Below are positions 60,101-63,158 of a stretch of DNA of 64,000 nt, one piece after another. Within the stretch, counting starts at the first letter, position 1, and each line of letters opens with the position of its first letter. The position numbers and the translations under genes were made by a program. The notes under the pieces were generated by a model. It was not told where the DNA came from. It did not search any database and saw nothing but the letters and a program-made list of their open reading frames with translations. Source of the DNA: Notospermus geniculatus (lineage: Eukaryota > Nemertea > Pilidiophora > Heteronemertea > Lineidae); assembly GCA_002633025.1 (NCBI GenBank), contig NMRB01000008.1, positions 808,900-872,899 on the forward strand, in the 5' to 3' direction.

Positions 60101-61232
60101 TGAATCAATGTGATAAACACCCAGCCTACTACAAACATAAAATTGAAATCAATAACTGACAGTGTTTTCCATCATCAGTGTGACTGTACAGAATTCAGCT
60201 GAGTCAAGCCACAAAAATCAATACTAGGCCTAATTTTTTCTTAATCAAATCATTAATTTGAAAAAAGTTATCTCACTACCGGTAATATTAATTCACATGT
60301 ACTTCCACTTGATGCTGTGTTGACGGAAGTAAATTTTAATACAACACAGGACAATTATAATGGCCGGAGGCTGGAGCTATCAGTCAATCAGTCATATCTT
60401 TAACTATATAGCTTTTCTGTTCAAATGTCTGAACAGCTGATGCCCCAAAAGAAAGCCAGTCTTGACAGTCTGCGAAACTGCCACTCATATGAGAAATCAA
60501 ACCCACAACCTCAGTAGTGTCAAGCACTGGTATTTTACTGTTCTACTCTGATAACCTGACCTGTAAGAGACTGTCCACTCATGCTTATCACTACTGTAGT
60601 CTACATCTCACACCATAAAAGAATCGATAAAACTCATTTAATGAGACCACTAAAACTTCACATACCTTTGATTTCGTTCTCTTATACTTCTGATCCAGTG
60701 TTTGATTCCAGTGCGATAGGTATCCAGATCAACTTCTCTACCATGAGATTCAGGATCCAAAATCACAGCCAACTCACCAAGGTCATCGAGAGAGTCAAGG
60801 TCACACTGAAAAAGACATGAAAACCAAGAAGTAACATACCGTAATTCTATAAGCAATTTACATACCACCACAGTTTCCTATCAGTTTTTCACATTTATTC
60901 AGGATATTAAATGTAGAAGAATTGACAATCAACCTTAGAACACACAAAATATAAACTGAGAAACTTTATTTGTCAGTCATGGTAGAAGACATGGATTGAG
61001 GAATTCAAAGAAGCTTACATCAAGCCCATCACCAGCTGTCTTGCGCAGATAATCCACAAGGCAGGGGACAGGAACAGTTCCCTTTGAAAATTTATCACAC
61101 TCGTAAAATAATGAGTCGATGAGATCTTCCTCTGATTTCAACAGAAGTTCTTGGCTTCGCCATCGTGTTGGCTTTGAAAAACTTCTGTGTCTTATCTCAC
61201 ATTCGGGCGATGAATCAAAATCACAGGCCATG
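175..61232 (-). CDS. LRMP/IRAG-like: IRAG/LRMP/KASH5-family gene (spliced, 3' end outside window)
   Basis: A single minus-strand spliced gene, assembled by hand from exons with GT-AG borders and matching codon phase. The product order is: EF-hand-like domain (about residues 20-115), Ser-rich linker with a duplicated motif, coiled coils in several blocks (about 280-800), a long Ser/Thr/Pro-rich and acidic linker (about 890-1850), then the helical MRVI1-type region. The N-terminal half resembles KASH5. The last exons resemble LRMP/IRAG2 and IRAG1, for example the motif SLAFKTDRQTLEQRV. Family members are tail-anchored in the ER or outer nuclear membrane, acting in LINC-type nucleus-microtubule coupling (KASH5, zebrafish lrmp) or IP3-receptor/cGMP-kinase signalling (IRAG1). 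No transmembrane segment is visible, so the C-terminus lies beyond position 1. Uncertain points are the donor of the exon at 59.8 kb, the link between 19359 and 17909, two duplicated exon sets, and a truncated exon at 1538. Two adjacent genes instead of one cannot be excluded. Confidence 0.78.
1169..1269 (+). repeat. Two-copy 51-bp tandem repeat
   Basis: The unit begins ccatgggtaa and contains agaggttcgaatcaaa / agagtttcgaatcaaa. The ggttcgaatc core resembles a tRNA B-box but no tRNA fold is evident. Confidence 0.75.
1490..1530. repeat. Short hairpin beside the N at 1538
   Basis: Perfect 10-bp arms ggggacgttc / gaacgtcccc separated by 21 bp, a few bases from the ambiguous base that interrupts the MRVI1 exon. 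Confidence 0.8.
1538..1639 (-). CDS. LRMP/IRAG-like: Exon: core MRVI1/LRMP helix, broken at an N
   Basis: The acceptor is TTTATCTTCCAG. It encodes EKFASLSLAFKTDRQTLEQR then VQLQERARDMAEQ, the signature helix of the IRAG/LRMP (MRVI1) family, where known members have L-S-L-A-F-K-x-D-x-x-T-L-E-x-R-V and an ERxRDxAEEN end. The codon after Gln is AAN, which would be Asn or Lys, and no donor GT follows. After the N the sequence is unlike the family. I infer an assembly break inside the exon. Confidence 0.88.
2102..2132 (-). CDS. LRMP/IRAG-like: 31-nt microexon at the MRVI1-region start
   Basis: The acceptor is TTCTCATTGCAG and the donor CTGGAG|GTACGT. Entering in phase 2 it reads PDQLSDHELE and leaves phase 0 into EKFASLSL. 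The human LRMP family has an equivalent acidic lead-in (LTEDEVEAKF) at this point, and the phases on both sides fit exactly, so the exon is well supported despite its size. Confidence 0.8.
2845..3915 (+). repeat. Tandem duplication, left unit (1.1 kb)
   Basis: Nearly identical to 4279-5358 with small indels; intronic. It carries one copy of the 96-bp hairpin MITE. Confidence 0.95.
3644..3739. mobile_element. 96-bp foldback MITE, 9-bp TSD (copy 1)
   Basis: A perfect 31-bp inverted pair (cctcccatcgcagagctttg... / its reverse complement) encloses a 28-bp loop. It is flanked by 9-bp direct repeats agtcaaagc (3635-3643 and 3740-3748). Confidence 0.9.
4279..5358 (+). repeat. Tandem duplication, right unit (1.1 kb)
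   Basis: Second copy, separated from the first by about 360 bp of unique DNA. A 5-6 bp accgg insertion near its start is one of the few differences. Confidence 0.95.
5087..5182. mobile_element. 96-bp foldback MITE, 9-bp TSD (copy 2)
   Basis: The same element within the second duplication unit, ends catcctccc / gggaggatg, same flanking agtcaaagc (5078-5086, 5183-5191). It was copied by the segmental duplication, not by a new insertion. Confidence 0.9.
12850..13341. mobile_element. GC-rich element with 18-bp perfect TIRs
   Basis: Ends cccgggggggtcactccc (12850-12867) and its exact reverse complement (13324-13341). The 492-bp interior is far richer in GC than the surrounding intron and has cgcgcc-rich words. 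A chance 147-codon plus ORF overlaps it. The right flank is lost in the N gap, so no target duplication can be seen. Confidence 0.8.
13342..13627. other. Assembly gap (run of N)
   Basis: 286 undetermined bases inside the large intron, directly against the right end of a GC-rich inverted-repeat element. Confidence 0.99.
13684..13904 (-). CDS. LRMP/IRAG-like: Exon leading into the MRVI1-type region
   Basis: The acceptor is TTCTCGTACAG and the donor GTCAG|GTAGGA; phase 0 in, 2 out. It encodes EHLKKRGLKHVTMPELAETS, an acidic Ser-rich stretch, then NPIYPSLPDHFLKKIGAARN. It splices across an 11.5 kb intron to the 31-nt exon at 2102 in matching phase, giving SEVSPDQLSDHELEEKF. Confidence 0.84.
14344..14466 (-). 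CDS. Exon: linker with acidic helix
   Basis: The acceptor is TCTCTCTCCAG and the donor CGAGAG|GTAAGA; 41 codons, phase 0 to 0. It encodes EPDSPADVKREILQGLNSEP then TATDFSSSRPSKGGQLAKIR. No domain recognised. Confidence 0.84.
14542..14666 (-). CDS. Exon: helical segment
   Basis: The acceptor is TGCCTGCTTCAG and the donor CGATCG|GTAATT; phase 1 in, 0 out. It encodes VFEEGSLGANHSSQSTSSFV then SDTLLAEEVARERTYTAFLI. It is a Ser-rich start and amphipathic helix. Confidence 0.8.
17443..17909 (-). CDS. Exon: acidic region and KVPVP repeats
   Basis: The acceptor is AAGGCTTTCAG and the donor ATGAGAG|GTAAAC; phase 2 in, 1 out. It encodes SRKTVTPSVKPKSEKWPEDE, an acidic Met/Glu-rich stretch, then imperfect KVPVP/DAKVPVPDAK repeats. 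The repeats look like recent expansion of a 15-24 bp unit. The last 30 codons, after the repeats, are Cys-rich and less linker-like; GTACCT at 17547 is a weaker alternative donor that would remove them. Confidence 0.75.
18473..18522 (-). CDS. Candidate internal start exon (MAKNKIFKMSK...)
   Basis: An ATG at 18522 opens MAKNKIFKMSKLSTSS and a donor TCAAG|GTAAAA leaves phase 2, exactly what the exon at 17909 needs (joined as SSRSRKTVTP). No acceptor upstream gives this frame from the exon at 19359. It may therefore be the first coding exon of a shorter isoform, or of a separate gene. Evidence is phase fit and basic composition only. Confidence 0.35.
19359..19546 (-). CDS. Exon: acidic/Ser linker, possibly terminal
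   Basis: The acceptor is CATTCTTTTAG; it enters in phase 1 and encodes DTSTDNSMSLEDDYHSLDSQ, then KKLKSLKGMRVGFDIT. The donor GTTAGT after 19359 leaves phase 0, whereas the next recognised exon needs phase 2. If the donor is ignored, the frame stays open to a stop at 19257-19259, so a terminal exon is possible. A single N at 19131 may hide a missing exon. Confidence 0.7.
19832..19982 (-). CDS. Exon: acidic then basic segment
   Basis: The acceptor is GTTTTACAG and the donor CAGTG|GTAAGT; phase 0 in, 1 out. It encodes DLSSASSHDDADKVELSEAD, a helix (KLLNAQILEEAKKASL), then a basic tail (RRHNRRPRRSHSNS) that could act in nuclear import or membrane-lipid contact (inference). Confidence 0.83.
20092..20617 (-). 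CDS. Exon: Ser/Pro/Thr-rich disordered region (175 residues)
   Basis: The acceptor is GTCTTCCAG and the donor AAAAAG|GTAAGT; phase 2 in, 0 out. It includes LSPKPPKSSVTFKLDTLTVD, repeated Ser-Pro sites, GVQTSPILLR and ends SSPPEYKK. Many SP/TP sites suggest proline-directed phosphorylation. No folded domain is visible. Confidence 0.87.
20767..21036 (-). CDS. Exon: Ser/Pro-rich region with PPEYK motifs
   Basis: The acceptor is TTTTTAATCAG and the donor TTTTAG|GTAAGT; phase 2 to 2. It encodes ASPRHNRKLSVLIEEGSDAE, Ser-rich text, and LPPEYKSPPEYRKTGK. The PPEYK/R motif occurs twice here and once more at the end of the next exon, a small repeated element within the disordered linker. Confidence 0.85.
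22542..23352 (-). CDS. Exon: long Ser/Thr-rich disordered region (270 residues)
   Basis: The acceptor is GCATGTAAAG and the donor AAGTG|GTAAGT; 811 nt, phase 1 in, 2 out. It begins with a helix (ALILEKFKEAAKDKTNKQ), then a low-complexity Ser/Thr/Gln region (STKETSTSTASLVS, CSTQTDEATDTSNSISG) and ends acidic (FVQEQDGEEM, LPDADEK). The CSTQTDE motif resembles short SxTQTxE peptides that bind dynein light chain LC8/DYNLL. If real, that would suit a nucleus-dynein linker, but this is inference from a short motif. Confidence 0.85.
24891..25006 (+). repeat. 58-bp unit tandem duplicate
   Basis: Two copies beginning accaatcaaaactcactt, differing by about one base, with exact 58-bp period; intronic. 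Confidence 0.95.
25270..25339 (-). CDS. Exon: Ser/Pro linker
   Basis: The acceptor is GCTCCCTTTCAG and the donor GTTG|GTAAGT; phase 0 in, 1 out. It encodes SAKTLSLGDVMAHCRESPSS then PLV. No domain recognised; the start of the disordered middle region. Confidence 0.8.
26291..26395 (-). CDS. Exon: short coiled coil (DQEEISSLKDRLAKRQ)
   Basis: The acceptor is TTTCTCTCTAG and the donor GCTCTG|GTAAGA; 35 codons, phase 0 to 0. It encodes KSTPNTVSEDSVKDQEEISS, then LKDRLAKRQVALAAL. It is a linker followed by a heptad helix. Confidence 0.84.
26567..26639. repeat. Hairpin element
   Basis: Inverted arms aaccctatcacataggtatt / aatacctatataatagggtt around a 31-bp loop, in the intron just upstream of the exon at 26291. 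Confidence 0.75.
27652..27668 (-). CDS. Candidate 17-nt microexon
   Basis: The acceptor is TTTAACTTCAG and the donor CTAAAG|GTATAT. Entering in phase 1 it reads G-KRHLK and leaves phase 0, exactly linking the exon at 27706 to that at 26395. Very short, so low certainty. Confidence 0.35.
27706..27781 (-). CDS. Candidate exon: Ser/Thr linker
   Basis: The acceptor GATCATGTCAG has a weak pyrimidine tract; the donor is GTCAG|GTAGAA. Phase 0 in, 1 out. It encodes AFVGVQRSEAETPSTLALSD then GNLMS. It fits the phase of both neighbours only together with the 17-nt microexon below, which supports the pair but does not prove it. Confidence 0.5.
28011..28112. mobile_element. Foldback MITE, independent copy (102 bp)
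   Basis: Ends catcctccc / gggaggatg and shares the cgctcctcttcat and gagaccaaagc words with the copies at 3.6 and 5.1 kb. It is flanked by a different 9-bp direct repeat, caggttctg (28002-28010 and 28113-28121), showing an independent insertion. Confidence 0.92.
29225..29329 (-). CDS. Exon: helical segment (ESLALAALTHHG...)
   Basis: The acceptor is TTTTCATTTCAG and the donor GAAGAG|GTAGGT; 35 codons, phase 0 to 0. It encodes ESLALAALTHHGIDLKELWR, then LAQKDVDNECSTSEE. The first part is a likely amphipathic helix and the end is acidic linker. No domain name can be given. Confidence 0.8.
32507..32623. mobile_element. Imperfect foldback, gggtcgtattc family
   Basis: Left arm gggtcgtattcgagaagctt... 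pairs imperfectly with the right arm ending ...gacttctagaatatggcc. The end motif resembles that of the hairpin at 55.6 kb. Confidence 0.6.
33140..33225 (-). repeat. tRNA-related SINE-like fragment
   Basis: The minus strand carries TGGCCTAGTGGTTAAGG, a good tRNA A-box, followed about 50 bp later by a degenerate B-box-like GGTCCGTGGGGCAAATC. No complete cloverleaf; I take it as an old tRNA-derived repeat. Confidence 0.4.
33313..33386 (-). CDS. Exon: coiled coil (ALKEELSRSH...)
   Basis: The acceptor is TCTTTTCCAG and the donor TTTGAG|GTGAGT; phase 1 in, 0 out. Only this phase is free of stops. It encodes ALKEELSRSHDLLLEEFKKS then SKFE, a heptad helix continuing exon S. Confidence 0.82.
34541..37073 (+). 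repeat. 2.5 kb tandem duplication, left unit
   Basis: Starts ttctacgtctcgg and matches the adjacent right unit at an offset of 2,533 bp with few differences. It contains one copy of exon S. Confidence 0.95.
36633..36673 (-). CDS. Exon S, left copy (41 nt)
   Basis: Identical 41-nt exon with intact splice sites in the left duplication unit. Joined to the exon at 33386 it reads HQTE-L-ALKEELSRSHDLL without interruption. Using both copies would add 82 nt and shift the frame. Confidence 0.72.
37074..39600 (+). repeat. 2.5 kb tandem duplication, right unit
   Basis: Follows the left unit without a spacer. The end is blurred by a degenerate minisatellite (accttggcccacctcaac words) present at both unit ends. 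Confidence 0.93.
39164..39204 (-). CDS. Exon S, right copy (41 nt)
   Basis: The acceptor is CTTCTTACAG and the donor CCGAAT|GTAAGT; phase 2 in, 1 out. It encodes SANLDLAEKCHQTE (first Ser shared with the previous exon), a short helical segment. It lies in the right unit of a 2.5 kb tandem duplication and is identical to the copy at 36633. Confidence 0.72.
39556..39680 (+). repeat. Degenerate minisatellite at duplication boundary
   Basis: Repeats of cgaccttggcccacctcaac / tttgacc; a shorter version stands at 37023-37072, exactly where the two units meet. Confidence 0.8.
40611..43679 (+). repeat. 3 kb duplication, left unit
   Basis: Matches 43759-46530, starting agccccatccactgctttca. It has about 527 bp (42138-42664) absent from the right unit and a longer CAC microsatellite. 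Confidence 0.95.
41291..41327 (+). repeat. (ACC)n microsatellite
   Basis: About 12 acc units in the left copy of the duplication; the matching site near 44427 has only about four, so the array changed length after duplication. Confidence 0.95.
43759..46530 (+). repeat. 3 kb duplication, right unit
   Basis: Second copy after about 79 bp of spacer. It lacks the 527-bp segment of the left unit and carries a 263-bp TTAA-flanked insertion. An 83-codon plus ORF (44567-44818) is identical in both units, but so is the neighbouring non-coding DNA. Confidence 0.95.
45728..45990. mobile_element. 263-bp MITE in TTAA site (piggyBac-like)
   Basis: Ends agccccac..tattgaat and its inverted copy, flanked by TTAA on each side (45724-45727, 45991-45994). 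The left duplication unit has the uninterrupted site at 43142-43145, so the insertion and its 4-bp target duplication are shown directly. No transposase is encoded. Confidence 0.9.
48835..48997. mobile_element. MITE with pogo/Tigger-like ends
   Basis: Starts tacagtgcaccctcgctctt and ends with the inverted form (...gtttgtaatagtgagggggactgta), about 163 bp including flanking TA. Ends of the type cagtNNaccctcNctNttacgaa and a TA target are typical of Tc1/mariner pogo-Tigger elements. Confidence 0.75.
49539..49622. mobile_element. Hairpin element with 21-bp perfect arms
   Basis: Arms aatggctggtattcataaaa(g) and their exact reverse complement around a 42-bp loop; intronic, upstream of the exon at 50164. 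Confidence 0.8.
50164..50339 (-). CDS. Exon: long coiled coil
   Basis: The acceptor is TTATCTTCAG and the donor GAAAG|GTAAGG; phase 0 in, 2 out. It encodes LQAAQLEAAVYQEEANEMNE, then EEKERTIQEMKKREK and EEGEKRIKELE. It is highly charged with Leu/Met/Ile heptads, a clear coiled coil. Confidence 0.87.
50557..50633 (-). CDS. Exon Q, left copy (77 nt)
   Basis: Duplicate of the exon at 51283 encoding the same 25 residues (EKDEIDSRHSKAMKQ...). It leaves phase 0, which fits the next exon at 50164-50339. Splice sites are intact, so sequence alone does not say which copy is functional. Confidence 0.68.
50722..50759 (-). CDS. Exon P, left copy (38 nt)
   Basis: Duplicate of the 38-nt exon at 51448, with the same splice sites and VTRLKQVVQKLK. 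It requires phase 2 on entry, but the upstream duplicate Q exon leaves phase 0, so the chain P-Q-P-Q cannot be read in frame. Only one P-Q pair can be used per transcript. Confidence 0.65.
51010..51127 (+). repeat. Poly-C tract, about 118 bases
   Basis: Nearly uninterrupted C (one T at 51030) followed by an N at 51128. A second tract at 51738-51780 also has an N (51764). Either a real homopolymer or an assembly/sequencing artefact. Confidence 0.9.
51283..51359 (-). CDS. Exon Q, right copy (77 nt)
   Basis: The acceptor is CATTTCAG and the donor ACTGAG|GTATTG. It encodes VEKDEIDSRHSKAMKQMEAM then QRDETE, a charged coiled-coil helix; phase 1 in, 0 out. Its twin at 50557-50633 differs by one synonymous change (GAA/GAG). 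Confidence 0.7.
51448..51485 (-). CDS. Exon P, right copy (38 nt)
   Basis: The acceptor is CCTTTCAG and the donor GAAAG|GTAAGG. It encodes VTRLKQVVQRLK; phase 2 in, 1 out. It has a near-identical twin at 50722-50759, with Arg here in place of Lys. It joins in phase to the upstream exon at 51837. Confidence 0.7.
51837..52015 (-). CDS. Exon: helical region (VRQFHQKMDAV...)
   Basis: The acceptor is TTAATTTTAG and the donor TTTCA|GTAAGTA; phase 0 in, 2 out. It encodes VRQFHQKMDAVLQLVHQVIH, a short Gly/Asn loop (GNGNHGASGD), then VVIKQMEKNIHYISRKLAKR. Two amphipathic helices separated by a loop are visible. It lies immediately upstream of the duplicated exon pair. Confidence 0.82.
52118..52282 (-). 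CDS. Exon: acidic linker
   Basis: The acceptor is CTGTATTTCAG and the donor AAAATT|GTAAGTG; 55 codons, phase 0 to 0. It encodes RDDDASLPSPLIEKPDDDVL and further DVDREVAAIMN and TKIGLPTPSKI. A competing frame is open over much of the exon, but only this one keeps phase with both neighbours. Confidence 0.82.
52560..52704 (-). CDS. Exon: acidic and Ser/Thr linker
   Basis: The acceptor is TGCCATCTAG and the donor TCTATG|GTAGGA; phase 2 in, 0 out. It encodes MMSSDLTDDEEESGSEHFLP, then a hydrophobic/Thr-rich part (VKIIPCTASTPTTRAVPS). The acidic Ser cluster suggests a casein-kinase-type phosphorylated linker (inference). Confidence 0.83.
53189..53250 (-). CDS. Exon: coiled coil (21 residues)
   Basis: The acceptor is ATCATTTCAG and the donor TACAT|GTATGTT; phase 0 in, 2 out. 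It encodes CLKKEKLDLEKELNQTRQDY, a strongly charged heptad helix that ends the central coiled coil. A second GTAAGT site eight bases downstream is in phase 1 and was not used because the next exon needs phase 2. Confidence 0.83.
53466..53525 (-). CDS. Exon: coiled coil (20 residues)
   Basis: The acceptor is TTTATTTCAG and the donor AATGAG|GTATGT; 60 nt, phase 0 to 0. It encodes HQDAFKDMNGHIEHLIKSNE, a polar helix within the coiled-coil block. Confidence 0.83.
53690..53746 (-). CDS. Exon: coiled coil (19 residues)
   Basis: The acceptor is TTATCATCCAG and the donor CAAAAG|GTAAGA; 57 nt, phase 0 to 0. It encodes IKYDSVRETNDNYETDFQK, polar and helical. It is one of three consecutive short symmetric exons. 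Confidence 0.83.
53980..54057 (-). CDS. Exon: coiled coil (26 residues)
   Basis: The acceptor is GTCAATTTCAG and the donor TATAAG|GTGTGTG; exactly 26 codons, phase 0 to 0. It encodes FLRTLDELQVAKSEQEELLQ then QFNDYK, a clean heptad helix. Because it is symmetric it could be skipped without a frameshift. Confidence 0.85.
55083..55251 (-). CDS. Exon: coiled coil, second part
   Basis: The acceptor is TTATTGCAG and the donor AATAAG|GTAGGG; phase 2 in, 0 out. It encodes MQDTIDKSKEILEENEELKS, then an extended charged helix ending ELEEQLNDSKNK. It is rich in Glu and Lys with Leu/Ile in heptad spacing, so a long dimeric coiled coil continuous with the upstream exon. Confidence 0.88.
55366..55524 (-). 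CDS. LRMP/IRAG-like: Exon: KASH5-type coiled coil, first part
   Basis: The acceptor is TTTTATTTCAG and the donor GGAT|GTATG; 159 nt, phase 2 to 2. It encodes NIELANRLANFQHHNKKLSD, then ENVKLQLQLEVSEEA and IEELEKKIW. KASH5 has the same run after its EF-hand (L-x-L-x-N-R-x-L-x-x-E-N-x-K-L-Q-x-x-x-E-x-x-E-E). The heptad pattern is clear and no prolines occur. This is the best match to the KASH5 coiled-coil domain. Confidence 0.9.
55609..55740. mobile_element. Long hairpin MITE, gggtcgtattca family
   Basis: About 60-bp arms (gggtcgtattcacaaagcgg... and inverse ending ...aatacgaccc) with a short atggtgatg loop, lying between the exons at 55831 and 55524. Arms are about 90 percent complementary. 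Confidence 0.88.
55831..55921 (-). CDS. Exon: acidic linker before coiled coil
   Basis: The acceptor is CTCTTTACAG and the donor GCGAT|GTATGTC; 91 nt, phase 1 in and 2 out, matching both neighbours. It encodes GTMSGPDGADCSYGSLEASG then DEISNAHQEA. No domain is recognised; it leads straight into the coiled coil of the next exon. Confidence 0.8.
57242..57460 (-). CDS. Exon: linker with duplicated 28-residue motif
   Basis: The acceptor TGTTAG|CTCGAG is somewhat poor in pyrimidines; the donor is ACAG|GTAAGTGG. The exon carries two tandem copies of an 84-bp unit, each encoding STPGKSKIPIK followed by a basic/Asn-rich stretch ending in VWM. The units differ by a few substitutions (KVKNR versus KITNR). 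The S-T-P-G-K-S-K-I-P segments look like basic disordered linkers and possible phosphorylation or microtubule-type motifs; that role is inference. It enters in phase 1 and leaves in phase 1. Confidence 0.75.
59755..59924 (-). CDS. Exon: Ser-rich linker
   Basis: The acceptor TTGCAG at 59925-59926 accepts phase 2 from the previous exon, making a poly-Ser start (SSSSGDMDSEVESS) followed by CPSPRKTFTPAQKVPEAEPW. The donor is unsure. A weak GTTCGT site after 59755 leaves phase 1 and fits the next exon; GTCAAG after 59786 leaves phase 0 and does not. The content is disordered and phosphosite-like, with no domain recognised. Confidence 0.65.
60666..60805 (-). CDS. LRMP/IRAG-like: Exon: second half of EF-hand-like domain
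   Basis: The acceptor is TTTTTCAG|TGT and the donor CAAAG|GTATG; it enters in phase 0 and leaves in phase 2. It encodes CDLDSLDDLGELAVILDPES, then GREVDLDTYRTGIKHWI and IRERNQ. The pattern LxxLAxxLDPxxxxxxVDLDTFxxxMxxWI is that of the KASH5 EF-hand domain, with the L-D-P and V-D-L-D-T-Y residues kept. It continues the preceding exon directly. Confidence 0.87.
61019..61232 (-). CDS. LRMP/IRAG-like: Exon: protein start and first half of EF-hand-like domain
   Basis: The acceptor ATATATTTCAG stands one base before an ATG at 61231, which I take as the start (MACDFDSSPE). The donor is GAT|GTAAGC, phase 0. About 71 residues end in a helix-loop segment (EEDLIDSLFYECD, then GTVPVPCLVDYLRKTAGDGLD). 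KASH5 has the same layout near its N-terminus: an acidic helix with FxxCD, GTV, then a YL helix ending in a TG/AG turn. This corresponds to the degenerate EF-hand domain of CCDC155/KASH5. Canonical calcium ligands are not all present, so calcium binding is doubtful. Confidence 0.85.
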
Positions 61233-61407
61233 CTGAAATATATTTTACAATTCATCATGAGGAAAGTGAAGTCAGTTTACAGTGTGGTGTCCGTGTGTTG
61301 TATTGTGCAATTCAAAAGTCAAAACATGACTTTTGCCATCAGTGCCATGGGGAGGCTAAACCAACAAAAATACAAGAAGTTGATTCGTGATTGACAGGCC
61401 TCCTTAC

Positions 61408-61504
61408 CTTTTGGACTTCTCCTAGTACTCTGGAATGTTCAGTTGTGGTAGACTTTTTAGCTGCCACGTCCTGGAATCCTGGCTCAGGGAAATCGTCATG
61501 TTGT
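61408..61504 (-). other. Possible 5' untranslated or alternative first exon
   Basis: The minus strand has an acceptor-like CTCATTTTCAG before 61504 and a good donor (AAG|GTAAGG) after 61408. One frame is open through all 97 nt (starting QHDDFPEPGF) but ends in phase 0, while the next exon begins one base before its ATG, so the two do not join in frame. I therefore read it as 5' leader. It also contains an ATG (61499-61497) in another frame that would make a short upstream ORF. Confidence 0.45.
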
Positions 61505-62410
61505 CTGAAAATGAGAAAATATCAACATCCAAGCGGCGGCTTGGTCCAAGGATTTGTCCTCTACGTTAAAATGATGAAAATTTATAAGTGCACTGTAATG
61601 TAAGTGTCCAGTGTCATTGTTCTCAATACCAGCCTAGAATACTTGGCAATGATAACATCAAGAATTTCAAACATGTTAATCCAAATAGGGATGCTAATAA
61701 TGTCTGAATTCAAACTATCCATAAACAAAATATAAGAATGAGATGTTCTGACACAATCAACACCCCAAATGTGCTTACAATGTGTATACAGCTATAAGCA
61801 TGCTGTGACACTTCAAACACGTCAAGTGGAAATCAAATAAAAATTTTGGATCAATATGTCATGTACGGTATGCAACATTGTGACAGATAGGCCTGGGCCT
61901 AGATATTGACATGGGTTATTATGGTTTAGGTCTACGGTACCACATCATGAGAAGCAGCTGATGTAGGGCTAAGGGGGCCTACATGTACCCACAATCTATC
62001 CTCCACCACCCTAACACTGTTCCTGACCTAAACAATAGCCCTAACAAACACTGTTTCAGTCAGACCCTAAGGCCTAACATAGCCCTAACGCTGACCCTGT
62101 GGTGGGGGATTATGCAACCCGCATTGCTCGGCCTACCGGTTTCGGTAGGCCTAGGCCTAGTCCTATTAGGCCTATGCCACCACCAGAACGAGCATGACCA
62201 TGATGACGAGTCGGCCTAACGAACGTCGTCAGCACTTTTCCGATCGGGGATTCGAAAGTAGGCCTAAAGTTTAGCCGTGCCGGGTCATGACATCCATGAT
62301 ATTGATGTCTTTGATGATGCCTTGAATTGATGTTGGTCATGATGGTGGTGTCCGTCTGCTGTCATCGTGGCCAATGCAATACATGTCATGATGTCACTAT
62401 GCAGGATGCC

Positions 62411-62438
62411 CACGTGTGCAGTGGCCAGTGCACACGTG
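62411..62438. promoter_or_regulatory. Paired inverted E-boxes (CACGTG)
   Basis: Perfect 10-bp inverted arms cacgtgtgca / tgcacacgtg, each holding a CACGTG, with an 8-bp spacer. About 0.9 kb upstream of the first possible exon. A bHLH site is possible; function is inferred only from sequence. Confidence 0.35.
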
Positions 62439-62813
62439 TATTATATGGGATGCGTGCTGTCAGTGTCACTGTCAGCAGCGGATCCACTCCAGCATGTCCA
62501 GCCTTCCCACTTCGACAGCTGATAACATTCAACTCAAACAATATTTGCCGATTGATTTAGCACCTTTCACTGCACCGACTCAAGTTTTAAAAACCTGTAC
62601 CAAATATATCGCAATTTCCTTCAGTTTTTAGCCGGTTCTGATGGGTTTTGTTTGACACAGTGCCTTCAACATTCAATGATCAATCTCGTGACATTCGATT
62701 TCATTTTTTTTCGATCTTCGCGCGGAGTATAGTCTTTCGCAGTAATGAATCTGACGCTCAATGGTGTCCGAATGCCGCATTCTGAAGTTGTGCGCAAGAC
62801 TTTTTTTTACTCG

Positions 62814-62856
62814 TTGGAGGAATTATAGGGGCCTCCTGTCAGTATAATTCCTCCAA
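62814..62856. repeat. Hairpin with 14-bp perfect arms
   Basis: ttggaggaattata and its exact complement tataattcctccaa around a 15-bp loop. Confidence 0.85.
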
Positions 62857-63031
62857 GCTCCAAGCCAAGGGAGTAGGCCTACATCCCCCGGGTGCATCCT
62901 CTTGCAACAGGCATGACAGGTCCTCTAAAACGCGCTCCCCTACTCGCACGTGCACGCGCTATGTCATGTTCCTGTGTCCTAGATATCCGTCCTAAATGAA
63001 GGGAAGAAGGTGTGGGCAAAGCCAAGGGACT

Positions 63032-63158
63032 TTTGCGACAAAACTCAATGCGTTAGGGGTGTGTCTGTTAAAATCGACTGACCTGGCTGAATGACGAGTC
63101 GACAGCGTTGGGTCAGTCGACTTAAAAACACCCCTAACGCATTGAGTTTTGCCGCAAA
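63032..63158. mobile_element. Foldback element (127 bp)
   Basis: Arms of about 50 bp starting tttgcgacaaaactcaatgc and ending in the inverse gcattgagttttgccgcaaa, with a few mismatches and a short loop. Confidence 0.82.

Larger units (their letters stand above)
61505..63031. other. Upstream region of the gene
   Basis: No coding exon seen. It holds ggcctagg-rich palindromic words near 62.15 kb, paired CACGTG boxes (62411, 62433) and a hairpin at 62814-62856. It is the likely location of the promoter, but no TATA or initiator could be assigned. Confidence 0.4.
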
